In this document: one piece after another, positions 1-6,872 of the stretch | Position numbering within the stretch: position 1 is the first letter of the stretch | Layout: every line of letters begins with the position of its first letter | NCBI GenBank assembly: GCA_002699335.1 | Contig: PACG01000068.1 | Coordinates: 15,619 to 25,776, forward strand | DNA length: 10,158 bases | Direction of reading: 5' to 3' | Origin: Candidatus Poribacteria bacterium | GTDB lineage: Bacteria; Poribacteria; WGA-4E; UBA9662 | Program-made: the position numbers and the translations under genes | Notes under the pieces: model-generated | Seen by the model: only the letters and a program-made list of their open reading frames with translations | Told to the model about the DNA's origin: nothing | Database searches by the model: none

Positions 1-79
1 TGATCACTAACTTCTAACAAGTGAGGAAGTAGTCAATGCACATAAATCTCCCTGATCAGGCAAAACAGCTAAGTTGAGC

Positions 80-1156
80 TTAATATAGGCCAAGTTCTTG
101 CCGCACAATCTCTACCCCTGCCGCGATATTACTCAATTTCTGTTTAGCTGCCCAACGAGCAGTCTGGCTCAATCCACAATCTGGCGCAAAAGCTAACTTT
201 TCAGCTGGCGCGTAAGACAAACAGAGTCGAACCCGTTCGGCGATATCATCAACGGTTTCGATGTAGTAACTTTTAACGTCCACAATGCCCACTGCCACCT
301 CTTTTTCCTGGGCAATCTCCCCGATTATTTCAATCTCCGAAAATTCCCGGCTGGCCATCTCAAGGTGAATCTCGTCTACCGGAAGTTGGAGAAAACAGGG
401 AAACATAGGAGCATACTTGCGTAATCCGACCGCACGGCCCTTATAGTTGCCAAAGCAGAGATGGGTAGACAGTCTGGTTTTTCCGATGGCCGGTGCGACC
501 GTTCGATTGAAAATATCGACAAACCGGCTGGGATCCTCCCGATGCGCGTAGCAACTCATGGACGGTTCGTCAATCGTCAGTTCCTGGCAACCTGCAGCTA
601 CCAGACCCACGATTTCCTGTCGCACAATTGGTAGTAGAGCTTCGGTGATCGCGTAACGATCTGGATAGCGGTCGTTCGGAATCAAGCGACCACTCAAGGT
701 ATAGGGCCCCGGTACTGAAGCTTTAAGTTTGGGGCAATTATCAATATGAGCAACGACCTGCTTGAGTCGTTCAAACTCTTCTACTGCCCCTAATCCTCGT
801 GGTGCAGTGAGTTGGTCTACGATCTTGTGTTTACCCCGCTGGTCATGGGCAGGAGGACCAAACTGACGAGGGGTTGCAGACTCCATTTCGATGCCTTGCA
901 AATGACCGTAGAAGGAGAGATTAAAATCGAAGCGTGTCTGTTCTCCATCGGTAATCACGTCGAGTCCAGCCGACAATTGATCTTGGACTGCCACTGTCAC
1001 CGCATCAATCTGTAGCTCATCAATATCCGTAGTACCGAATCGATTCAGGTTTTGAGCGGCAAATTCGATCCAAGCCGGAAACGGATAGCTGCCAATTACG
1101 GTTGTCTGTAGTGGTTTGCGCTGATTGTTTATTCGACGTTCATTCATCGCTGTCAA
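80..1156 (-). CDS. Core-type cobalamin-independent methionine synthase (MetE C-terminal domain family)
   Basis: This 358-residue protein resembles only the catalytic C-terminal barrel of MetE, which transfers a methyl group to homocysteine on zinc; full MetE is about 750 residues. Likely zinc ligands are H232 and C234 (THLCFGN), E266 (IHLEMA) and C327 (APDCGL). The 61-residue gap between the last two equals that between E665 and C726 of E. coli MetE. ITDGEQTR near 68-75 and IDEP at 195-198 look like the homocysteine-binding loops. Lacking the N-terminal half, it may take methyl groups from something other than polyglutamyl methyl-folate, such as a corrinoid protein, or be a thiol alkyltransferase of the epoxyalkane:CoM transferase type. 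The TTG start at 1156 overlaps the reductase stop as TTGA and has GGA seven bases upstream; ATG at 1147 is the alternative. Family is secure, substrate is not. Confidence 0.85.
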   Translation of the reverse strand: MTAMNERRINNQRKPLQTTVIGSYPFPAWIEFAAQNLNRFGTTDIDELQIDAVTVAVQDQLSAGLDVITDGEQTRFDFNLSFYGHLQGIEMESATPRQFGPPAHDQRGKHKIVDQLTAPRGLGAVEEFERLKQVVAHIDNCPKLKASVPGPYTLSGRLIPNDRYPDRYAITEALLPIVRQEIVGLVAAGCQELTIDEPSMSCYAHREDPSRFVDIFNRTVAPAIGKTRLSTHLCFGNYKGRAVGLRKYAPMFPCFLQLPVDEIHLEMASREFSEIEIIGEIAQEKEVAVGIVDVKSYYIETVDDIAERVRLCLSYAPAEKLAFAPDCGLSQTARWAAKQKLSNIAAGVEIVRQELGLY

Positions 1157-1695
1157 ATACCATTCCAGGATTCAGTTAAAGCGAAGGTTGTGCTTGCTAA
1201 TTCAGTAAGCCTCTCCTGAATCGTTTCCGATTTAATATACATCTCTGGCGTCCGATCGCTAGCGAAGTCGTCACCAGTAGCAAAAACGAAACGTGGCACA
1301 ATCAAACATCGGAAATCGAGCATCAAGCTGTTGGCAATTCCCATCACCGACATGTAGCTTGGTCTACCACCAGCCGCGCAGGCGAAACCAACTACTTTAT
1401 TCTCCCATCTCTTACCCGTCAGTTCGATCAGATTTTTAGCGGCTGCGTTGACATCGTAGTTATAAATAGGTGCTGTTAGAATGATAGCGGATGCAGCTCC
1501 AACTATCTGACGAATCTTCGCGACCACCGGATCATCGTAAGCGGTATCGGTTCCACATAAAGGGAGAGGATGTTGTCGCAGATCAATCAGTTGACCTGTT
1601 TCTCCCAATCGTTTCAGATTATTACTTAGTTGTTGTGCCATCACGTAAGATCTACTCTGTGGATGGAGGGAGCAACTAATGACAGTGATATTCAT
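1153..1695 (-). CDS. NADPH-dependent FMN reductase family flavoprotein
   Basis: The 180-residue product has a flavodoxin-like fold of the NADPH-dependent FMN reductase (ChrR/SsuE-like) family. The FMN phosphate loop is at about residues 7-16 (SCSLHPQSRS), where the usual glycine of the GSxxxxS motif is Cys8. APIYNYDVNAAAKNLIEL at 75-92 matches the conserved flavin-contacting P-x-YN stretch, and GGRPSY at 109-114 the second flavin loop. Length is normal. No signal peptide or membrane segment is seen, so it should be cytosolic. The ATG start is the only start before an upstream run of non-start codons; a GGAGG lies 17 bases upstream, further than usual, with a seven-A tract between. It follows ubiD by 132 bases and overlaps the MetE-like gene, so it could supply reduced flavin to either. 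Its natural acceptor (FMN, quinone or other) cannot be read from sequence. Confidence 0.85.
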   Translation of the reverse strand: MNITVISCSLHPQSRSYVMAQQLSNNLKRLGETGQLIDLRQHPLPLCGTDTAYDDPVVAKIRQIVGAASAIILTAPIYNYDVNAAAKNLIELTGKRWENKVVGFACAAGGRPSYMSVMGIANSLMLDFRCLIVPRFVFATGDDFASDRTPEMYIKSETIQERLTELASTTFALTESWNGI

Positions 1696-1773
1696 GGTCT
1701 CTATTTTTTTAACCTCCGCGACAATTTGAATAGCGAAGGGTCAATGCCGTTTCCTTCCGATCGAGTCGAAGAC

Positions 1774-1789
1774 GCCGACCTCTGGTCGG
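1774..1789. repeat. Short palindrome, copy 1 of CCGACCTYTGGYCGG, downstream of ubiD
   Basis: Positions 1775-1789 read CCGACC-TCT-GGTCGG, a perfect 6-bp stem with a three-base loop. It lies 39 bases beyond the ubiD stop, in the 132-base gap before the FMN reductase gene. The same 15-base core with two transitions occurs at 3668-3682 at the other end of ubiD. No T-run follows on either strand, so it is not a standard intrinsic terminator. It may be a small dispersed palindromic repeat or a processing or stability hairpin. Confidence 0.6.
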
Positions 1790-1827
1790 GCTAATAAGAA
1801 GAGACAGCGGATTCTCAATTCTCATAG

Positions 1828-3663
1828 TTAGTTCAGTAGCTGATCTAGTTGAGGACTGTTGTCGATGACCTGATCCACCCGCTTGTTAACTGTTTCCGAC
1901 TCAATTAAAGGTGGTGCATTATGTGGCTTAAACCTAGCGTCAATCACCAGCGAGCCATAGGTTCCCCAATGTTTATCTTCCACAAATTCCTGCACACCAT
2001 GGATATCCTCTGATGGGTTGGAACGCGTAAAGGTAAGCCACAAAAAATTAGCCAAATTCGCTGTGCAAAACTGGATATCATCGACCAGTACAATCAGCGG
2101 AATTGCCTTCCACCTATCAGGATTAACCTCAGCGCAAAAACTTTTAACTTGCGCTCTAGCGTGGTCATAATCAGCACTGAAAGTTGGGCTTTCAATAGCA
2201 CAGACCCCCGGCATCACCATTTTTGCTTTCTCGAAAGGAACATTCAAGCGTTGCGGTACTTCCGTAGCCAAGTCCCTGATCTTTAGCCCTGCGGCGGCGA
2301 AGACCACCTTGGAGCCAAAATTTAGTTCTTGACTGGAGTAGTCCAAGGTATCGATGGTTGTCCTGGTCTGAAAATGGATGTCCCGGGTTAAATCTATTCG
2401 CTCTAGTAGATGGACAAGAAAGGCACCAATCTCATGAGTCGATAGATCCGGGTTATCTTCTTCAGCCACGATCAACAGGTATTTGGCCAAACTGCACTGA
2501 TTAAAACCCAGGATGGCGTTGGCTTGTGTTAGCAACTCCATGGGTATCCGTTGGCGATAAGGTACATACCTTTCGCTGCCAATTGCAAGGAGAAGCGGAT
2601 GAACACCCACTTCGTCGACAGCGTGCAGCTCTTTAAGCCCCGGTATTTCAACGGGGACCATAGGGCTGGCAATTTCGTGAATTAAACGGCCAAACGTCGT
2701 GTCCTCTTGTGGTGGACGCCCAACCACCGTAAAAGGCCAGATCGCGTTTTTGCGATGGAACACTTTCTCCACTTTCATATAGGGGAAATCGTGTGTCAAA
2801 CTGTAGTAACCGAGATGATCACCAAATGGGCCTTCGGGTTTGGTCTCATATGGATCTATTGTTCCGACAAGACAGAAATCTGCCTCGGCGGCGATTTGGT
2901 GGCCTCTCCATTTTTTGAACCTAAAATTTCTGCCGGCTAGCATTCCGGCAAAAATGACCTCCGACAAGCCTTCAGGAAGTGGCATTACTGCGGCGAAGGT
3001 GTGTGCGGGCGGTCCGCCAACAAAAACACAGACCTTTAAGGGTTGATTCTGTTTGATAGCCTTGGCATGATGAACACCGATCCCTCGGTGGATCTGGTAG
3101 TGCAGACCAACCTCTCGCTCCACCTGATAATCGTTTCCCGATAATTGAATCCGATACATTCCCAGGTTAGTGTTGAGCAAGCCCGGCTTCTCCGGATCTT
3201 CCGATAAGACCTGAGGTAGAGTAATAAAGGCCCCGCCATCAAGTGGCCAGCTGACGATCTGTGGGAGTTGGGAAACGGTTGTTTCGCAGGCTAATACCGG
3301 CGCAGACAACGCATAAATCGGAAGTGAATGAAGGGCCGCCAGTGGAAGACTTAAGAGGTCCTTCAGGCTGGAAAAGACTGTCTTGACATCGGCTTTGAAT
3401 CTGACAGCCGCTTTGACCGAGGAGAGGGTTTTTCGGAAAATATATCGGCCCCGGTCTACTGTACCAAAGAGATTAGACACAGATCGGAAGGGAGTACCAC
3501 TAACCTGCTCAAACAAAAGGGCGGGTCCTTCAACTTTATAAACTCGACGCGTCAACTCGGCCATCTCAAGATAAGGTGAAACCTCCTCTTGAACCCTAAT
3601 TAACTGTCCAGTTTTGTCCAAGTCGCGAATACAATCTTCGGTGCAACGATAGGGTCTAGCCAA
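1828..3663 (-). CDS. UbiD-family prenyl-FMN decarboxylase, long menaquinone (MqnL/SCO4490) type
   Basis: UbiD-family enzymes remove a carboxylate from aromatic or unsaturated acids using prenylated FMN. Visible hallmarks are NLGMYRIQL (N166, R171), QIHRGIG (H192), SEVIFAG (E235 region) and PEGPFGDHLGYY (E277, D282), matching the metal/prFMN ligands and the Glu-Arg-Glu/Asp catalytic set. At 611 residues it is longer than E. coli UbiD (about 497) and fits the roughly 600-residue Helicobacter, Campylobacter and Bacteroidota type. The extra C-terminal part (about 500-590; SNPSEDIHG, KHWG, IDARFKPHNAPPL) is typical of that group, which is assigned to decarboxylation of 1,4-dihydroxy-6-naphthoate in the futalosine menaquinone pathway. 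No UbiX or other mqn gene is in the window. The start is TTG at 3663: AAAGG lies nine bases upstream, an in-frame TAG at 3691-3693 blocks extension, and starting at M34 would lose the conserved CIRDLDKTGQLIRV. The start lies inside a strong hairpin. MqnL is likely but not certain. Confidence 0.9.
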   Translation of the reverse strand: MARPYRCTEDCIRDLDKTGQLIRVQEEVSPYLEMAELTRRVYKVEGPALLFEQVSGTPFRSVSNLFGTVDRGRYIFRKTLSSVKAAVRFKADVKTVFSSLKDLLSLPLAALHSLPIYALSAPVLACETTVSQLPQIVSWPLDGGAFITLPQVLSEDPEKPGLLNTNLGMYRIQLSGNDYQVEREVGLHYQIHRGIGVHHAKAIKQNQPLKVCVFVGGPPAHTFAAVMPLPEGLSEVIFAGMLAGRNFRFKKWRGHQIAAEADFCLVGTIDPYETKPEGPFGDHLGYYSLTHDFPYMKVEKVFHRKNAIWPFTVVGRPPQEDTTFGRLIHEIASPMVPVEIPGLKELHAVDEVGVHPLLLAIGSERYVPYRQRIPMELLTQANAILGFNQCSLAKYLLIVAEEDNPDLSTHEIGAFLVHLLERIDLTRDIHFQTRTTIDTLDYSSQELNFGSKVVFAAAGLKIRDLATEVPQRLNVPFEKAKMVMPGVCAIESPTFSADYDHARAQVKSFCAEVNPDRWKAIPLIVLVDDIQFCTANLANFLWLTFTRSNPSEDIHGVQEFVEDKHWGTYGSLVIDARFKPHNAPPLIESETVNKRVDQVIDNSPQLDQLLN

Positions 3664-3698
3664 GCGTCCGACCTTTGGCCGGTGACTTGGCTAGACCC
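3652..3698 (-). promoter_or_regulatory. Long two-part hairpin enclosing the ubiD ribosome-binding region and TTG start
   Basis: Arms at 3652-3664 and 3686-3698 are perfect 13-bp inverted repeats (GGGTCTAGCCAAG against CTTGGCTAGACCC). Inside them, after a 3x3 internal loop, 3668-3673 and 3677-3682 pair again as a 6-bp stem with a three-base loop; in the minus-strand RNA this is CCGGCC-AAA-GGUCGG with one G-U pair. The UUG start of ubiD lies in the 3' arm and the AAAGG ribosome-binding sequence in the inner loop and stem. If it folds, translation initiation would be masked. No U-run follows, so it is not a canonical terminator. The regulatory role is inference; the base pairing is directly visible. 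Confidence 0.65.
3668..3682. repeat. Short palindrome, copy 2 of CCGACCTYTGGYCGG, at ubiD start
   Basis: CCGACC-TTT-GGCCGG shares 13 of 15 bases with 1775-1789, with two transitions (loop C/T and stem T/C). Here it forms the inner stem of the larger hairpin around the ubiD start. Two copies just outside the two ends of one gene suggest either a dispersed genome repeat or a shared RNA-processing signal. Confidence 0.5.
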
Positions 3699-3886
3699 GA
3701 CCCCCCGACCGCGGGACGGTATCCTCACCCAACTGGTTAGCGACCCTCGATTCCCGCTTTGGCGGAGATCAGAATTCTTTAGTTAGTGCCGCTTGTTTAG
3801 GACGATTTTCCCCTCACCAAGAGGATGGGATTAGTACTCTTTCGAGTGTTAGTCGCGAAGGGTAACCGCTTTTAGCTGGGCCTAAG
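3699..3886 (-). other. Hairpin-rich intergenic region upstream of ubiD
   Basis: No coding frame of interest is present. Read on the minus strand, several small stems with short loops follow one another: 3866-3871/3884-3889 (CCGCTT/AAGCGG), 3836-3847 (ACUC-GAAA-GAGU, a GNRA-type tetraloop), 3812-3824 (CCUC/GAGG, five-base loop) and 3754-3765 (CCGC-CAAA-GCGG). Near 3695-3712 the minus strand carries GGTCGGG twice in tandem around a six-G run. No convincing sigma70 promoter was found. I recognise no known riboswitch, but the density of stems suggests a structured leader or small RNA. Confidence 0.4.
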
Positions 3887-3938
3887 CGGAAGTTCACTTT
3901 TTACCCGCCACTAATGGCGGGGAAAAAGTGAACTTCCG
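3887..3938. repeat. 24-bp near-perfect palindrome across the 3' end of the moaD-like gene
   Basis: Arms 3887-3910 and 3915-3938 pair over 24 bases with a single mismatch (3903 against 3922) and a four-base loop (CTAA, 3911-3914). The stop codon at 3901-3903 and the codons for the last eleven residues, including the essential terminal Gly-Gly, lie within it. Neither strand has a T-run directly after the stem, so it does not look like a standard intrinsic terminator. It could protect the 3' end of the hydroxylase mRNA or separate it from ubiD. Its base overlaps the competing stem 3866-3889 by three positions. Confidence 0.75.
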
Positions 3939-4176
3939 ATGATTCACCAATCGGTGACCGCATTCCTTTTTCGACGAGCGCGCCGTCGACGTAAACGCCG
4001 ATATAAGGACTGATCCGAACCCCATTGGCGTCTTCATGACAGAGTCGATCCTTAACACCGGGAAATTGAGCCTCTATGTTCTCCACTAGTTCTCGCAGAG
4101 TCGACCCTTGAATTACAACCTCTGCTTTCCCTTGGGTTAAATCTCGCATTAATGAAGGGATAGAAACAATCGCCAT
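3901..4176 (-). CDS. MoaD/ThiS/CysO-like sulfur-carrier protein
   Basis: This 91-residue beta-grasp protein ends in Gly-Gly (EVHFFPAISGG), the tail that is adenylated and turned into a thiocarboxylate in MoaD, ThiS and CysO. RISPYIGVYVDGALVEKGM (about 54-72) followed by SEVHFFPAISGG resembles the longer CysO-like branch more than the roughly 81-residue E. coli MoaD. It starts at ATG 4176, 27 bases after the molybdopterin subunit stop, with only a weak ribosome-binding sequence, so coupling to the upstream gene is plausible. The position suggests sulfur donation to molybdopterin or assembly support for the hydroxylase. No MoaE or MoeB partner is present, so a role in cysteine or homocysteine synthesis, as for CysO or HcyS, remains possible. 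Its last codons form one arm of a long palindrome. Confidence 0.85.
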   Translation of the reverse strand: MAIVSIPSLMRDLTQGKAEVVIQGSTLRELVENIEAQFPGVKDRLCHEDANGVRISPYIGVYVDGALVEKGMRSPIGESSEVHFFPAISGG

Positions 4177-4203
4177 ATAGATTTAAGAGTTAACTATTCA
4201 CTA

Positions 4204-6390
4204 TTAGATCTTGTTGAGCGCTTTTAAGACCGATACCGGATTCATGGGGAGATGGGTCATCCGAACACCGATGGCCCGCGAAACAGCATTGGCAATAGCT
4301 GCCAACGGCGGTACCAGCGGAACTTCACCCACACCACGCACACCAAATGGATGTCCAGGATTCGGAACTTCAACCATAACAGTTTCAACCATGGGCGTGT
4401 CGTAGCTAGTGGGCATCCGGTAGTCGAGGAAACTGGCATTAACCATTTGGCCTTTCTGGTCATAAACGTATTCCTCACTCAAGGCCCAACCTATTCCCTG
4501 AACCGCGCCGCCCTGTATTTGCCCTTCGGCGTAACTGGGGTGAATGGCGGTTCCCACATCCTGAACGGCGGTATAACGCAGGACCTCTACTTTACCGGTA
4601 TCCTCATCTACTTCTACATCAACCACGTGGGTGCCGAAGGCTCCACCGGCGCCCGTGGTCGATTCGGTGACCGAACCCACCACGGGAGAACAAATCCTAG
4701 CCGCTTCTTTGAAACTAATCTGATTGTCACTGTTTAAAAAAGTGCCATCAGAAAAGTCGACCTGGTTGAGGTTTACTTCCCAATGATCGGCCAGTTTTTC
4801 TTTCATCTGTTCGATGACGCTTTCAGCTGCCCGAATAGCAACCAGACCAGTAGCGTGCGTGGTTCGACTACCGCCGGTAACTCCTGTCTCGCCGATGGAG
4901 TTAGTGTCAACCACTGCCGGTCTGACATCTTCGGCTGCAATCCCCAGTACCTCTGCCGCTTGCATGGCAATGGAGGTCCGGGTGCCACCGATGTCGGTCG
5001 ATCCTTCCAGCAACATGATGGTGCCGTCTTGATTAACGGTCAGATTCACGCTGGAGCGCCCAGCACCGTTGCCCCAGTAACCGGAAGCCACTCCCCGACC
5101 ACGCAATTTACCGTTGCCGACCTCGACTTGGTAATGGTCATGGGTTTGGGCTGCTTCAACTGTTTCCAAGTAACCAATCTTACCGTGTCTAGGGCCGATC
5201 GGATTCCGGTCGCCCTCTTTGGCGCCATTAATCATTCGAAACTCGAGCGGATCAAGATCCAGCTTTTGGCAAATTTCGTCTATCACACACTCGGCAGCGA
5301 AAGCGCTATTGGGGGCACCTGGTGCTCTATAGGCATGGGAACTGGGTTTATTAACCACCACGTCGAAACCGTCAATCTTTAAATTGGGAATTTTATAAGC
5401 GGCGAACATACAGTTGGCCCCGGCCCCGACAGCTGATCCGGGGTAGGCTCCGCCTTCGTAGAAGAGGTCAGTATCAGCCGCTGTGATACGCCCATCTTTG
5501 GTTGCTCCCATCTTGAGGCGAATTAGGGTGGCGGGCGCTGGGCCTGTACCTTCAAACACTTCATCGCGTGTCATGGTCATTTTGACGATTTGACCGGTAC
5601 GCATGGCCAATAAAGCCGCCACCGGAGCGACATATACCGTTGTCTTACCACCGAATCCACCTCCAATTTCCAGAGGAACGACCTTGACCTTCGAAGCTGG
5701 ACGGTCCAAAATCCCGGCAACCTGCTGACGGACGTTAAAAGCCCCCTGCGTACTGGTCCACACCGTCAGTTCCCCGTCAGGGTTATATTTGGCGGTAGCG
5801 GTGATTGGCTCGATATATCCCTGGTGCACTGTTTGGGTGGTGAACGTTCGTTCAACCACGACATCTGCTTCAGCGAAACCGGCTTCCACATCACCGTTTT
5901 GATGACGAACATGGGAACCGATATTGGTGGGCTTGCCCGTCTTCTCGCCCAGTGTGTTGGTGGTCAACGATTGATGTAGAACCACAGAATCTTCTCGAAT
6001 GGCTTTGGCGACATCGGTCACCGCGGGCAAAACTTCGTATTCTATATCGATTAAAGAAAGAGCCTCTTCGGCAGTGTGAACATCGACGGCGGCCAGGCCA
6101 ACGATAGCGTGTCCTTTGTAAAATACTTTATCATCAGCGAGGATATTCTCGTTGAGAGTAGGCAAATCTTTTGAAGTCACAATATCTTTCACCCCAGGAT
6201 GGGCTAAAGCTCGACTGACATCAATAGATACTATTTTGGCATGAGCATGAGGACTGCGTAGAATCTTACCAAAGAGCATATCGGGAAAATTGAGATCGGC
6301 ACCGTACTTAGCATGCCCTGTGACCTTGTCGACTCCGTCGTGACGAATAGGCCGTGTTCCGACAACCTTGTAACCATTTCCGCTAGCCAT
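4204..6390 (-). CDS. Molybdopterin-binding large subunit of a xanthine dehydrogenase-family hydroxylase
   Basis: This catalytic subunit hydroxylates a carbon next to a heteroatom or carbonyl using water, passing electrons to the [2Fe-2S] subunit. Key signs, in order: the N-terminal Ald_Xan_dh a/b-hammerhead region (VTGHAKYGADL, LRSPHAHAKI), HQGYIEP at 189-195, the cofactor loop GGGFGGK at 243-249, AYRAPGAP at 353-360, TDIGGTRTS at 465-473, and GVRGVGE at 683-689, whose E689 should be the catalytic base. The length of 728 is slightly short but complete. The AYRAPGAP loop lacks the AYRCSFR cysteine of form I CO dehydrogenase, so this is not a CoxL. The substrate is unknown: xanthine, nicotinate, an aromatic CoA-thioester or an aldehyde are all possible. 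The ATG start overlaps the previous stop as TAATG, with AAGGG upstream. Cytoplasmic; no Tat signal is seen. Confidence 0.92.
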   Translation of the reverse strand: MASGNGYKVVGTRPIRHDGVDKVTGHAKYGADLNFPDMLFGKILRSPHAHAKIVSIDVSRALAHPGVKDIVTSKDLPTLNENILADDKVFYKGHAIVGLAAVDVHTAEEALSLIDIEYEVLPAVTDVAKAIREDSVVLHQSLTTNTLGEKTGKPTNIGSHVRHQNGDVEAGFAEADVVVERTFTTQTVHQGYIEPITATAKYNPDGELTVWTSTQGAFNVRQQVAGILDRPASKVKVVPLEIGGGFGGKTTVYVAPVAALLAMRTGQIVKMTMTRDEVFEGTGPAPATLIRLKMGATKDGRITAADTDLFYEGGAYPGSAVGAGANCMFAAYKIPNLKIDGFDVVVNKPSSHAYRAPGAPNSAFAAECVIDEICQKLDLDPLEFRMINGAKEGDRNPIGPRHGKIGYLETVEAAQTHDHYQVEVGNGKLRGRGVASGYWGNGAGRSSVNLTVNQDGTIMLLEGSTDIGGTRTSIAMQAAEVLGIAAEDVRPAVVDTNSIGETGVTGGSRTTHATGLVAIRAAESVIEQMKEKLADHWEVNLNQVDFSDGTFLNSDNQISFKEAARICSPVVGSVTESTTGAGGAFGTHVVDVEVDEDTGKVEVLRYTAVQDVGTAIHPSYAEGQIQGGAVQGIGWALSEEYVYDQKGQMVNASFLDYRMPTSYDTPMVETVMVEVPNPGHPFGVRGVGEVPLVPPLAAIANAVSRAIGVRMTHLPMNPVSVLKALNKI

Positions 6391-6872
6391 TAGTGATTCG
6401 CCCTTGTTATCTCCGCTGCATCGAGGACAGCCCGTACAATTTTATCGTACCCGGTGCAACGACATAGATTTCCTGCCAACCAGAACCGAACCTCTTTTTC
6501 GGTCGGGTTGGAATTTTCTTCCAGTAGTGCTTTCGAATTCATGATAAAGCCAGGGGTACAGATACCACACTGAAGGGCAGCATGCTCCAGAAACTTTTGT
6601 TGTAAAGGATGAAGGCCTTCCGGAGTGGCAACACCTTCAATGGTTTGGACCTCTTTCCCTTCGGCTTCTACTCCCAACATACAACAAGAGTCAACAGGTC
6701 GCCCATCCACTATGATCGTGCAGGCACCACAGTTACCGTTGTTACAACCCTCTTTAGCACCGGTCAGGTCGAGTTCGTCACGCAGCACTTCCAGCATGCT
6801 CTGGCGTGGTTCGCACAAAAATTCTACATTCTCTCCGTTAATCTGCGTTTGAACGTGTGCTTTTCTTGACAT
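6390..6872 (-). CDS. [2Fe-2S] small subunit of the molybdenum hydroxylase
   Basis: The 160-residue product carries the two iron-sulfur clusters that move electrons from molybdopterin to FAD. The plant-ferredoxin-type cluster is bound by C43, C48, C51 and C63 (GCNNGNCGAC and DSC). The C-terminal four-helix domain binds the second through C102, C105, C137 and C139 (CGICTPG and CRCTGY). Length and all eight cysteines match CoxS/HcrC/XdhC-type subunits. It begins at ATG 6872, sharing one base with the FAD-subunit stop (TAATG). A strong AAGGAGG at 6880-6886 lies seven bases upstream, inside the last codons of that gene, and it overlaps the large subunit by one base, so the three are almost certainly one translationally coupled unit. 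Assignment is secure; the partner substrate is not. Confidence 0.95.
   Translation of the reverse strand: MSRKAHVQTQINGENVEFLCEPRQSMLEVLRDELDLTGAKEGCNNGNCGACTIIVDGRPVDSCCMLGVEAEGKEVQTIEGVATPEGLHPLQQKFLEHAALQCGICTPGFIMNSKALLEENSNPTEKEVRFWLAGNLCRCTGYDKIVRAVLDAAEITRANH

Noticed and set aside
1..79. Palindrome CCTGATCAGG (51-60) and a nine-codon minus-strand frame after GGGAG
   Set aside because: The palindrome has no loop or T-run to act as a terminator, and the tiny frame has no support beyond a chance ribosome-binding-like sequence.
3652..3938. Known riboswitch (FMN, cobalamin or Moco) or intrinsic terminators
   Set aside because: I could not match conserved core sequences of these riboswitches, and no stem is followed by a T-run on either strand.
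3887..3938. Inverted second copy of the moaD-like gene on the plus strand
   Set aside because: The plus-strand frame reads EVHFLPATNGG only because of the palindrome; a stop codon (TAA at 3883-3885) lies just upstream and no further homology is seen.
4252..5382. Plus-strand open frames of up to 199 codons inside the large-subunit gene
   Set aside because: They lie opposite a well-conserved hydroxylase gene with intact motifs and encode no recognisable protein; shadow frames.
4204..6390. Carbon monoxide dehydrogenase large subunit (CoxL)
   Set aside because: The active-site loop reads AYRAPGAP, not AYRCSFR (form I) or AYRGAGR (form II); only the general hydroxylase family is supported.
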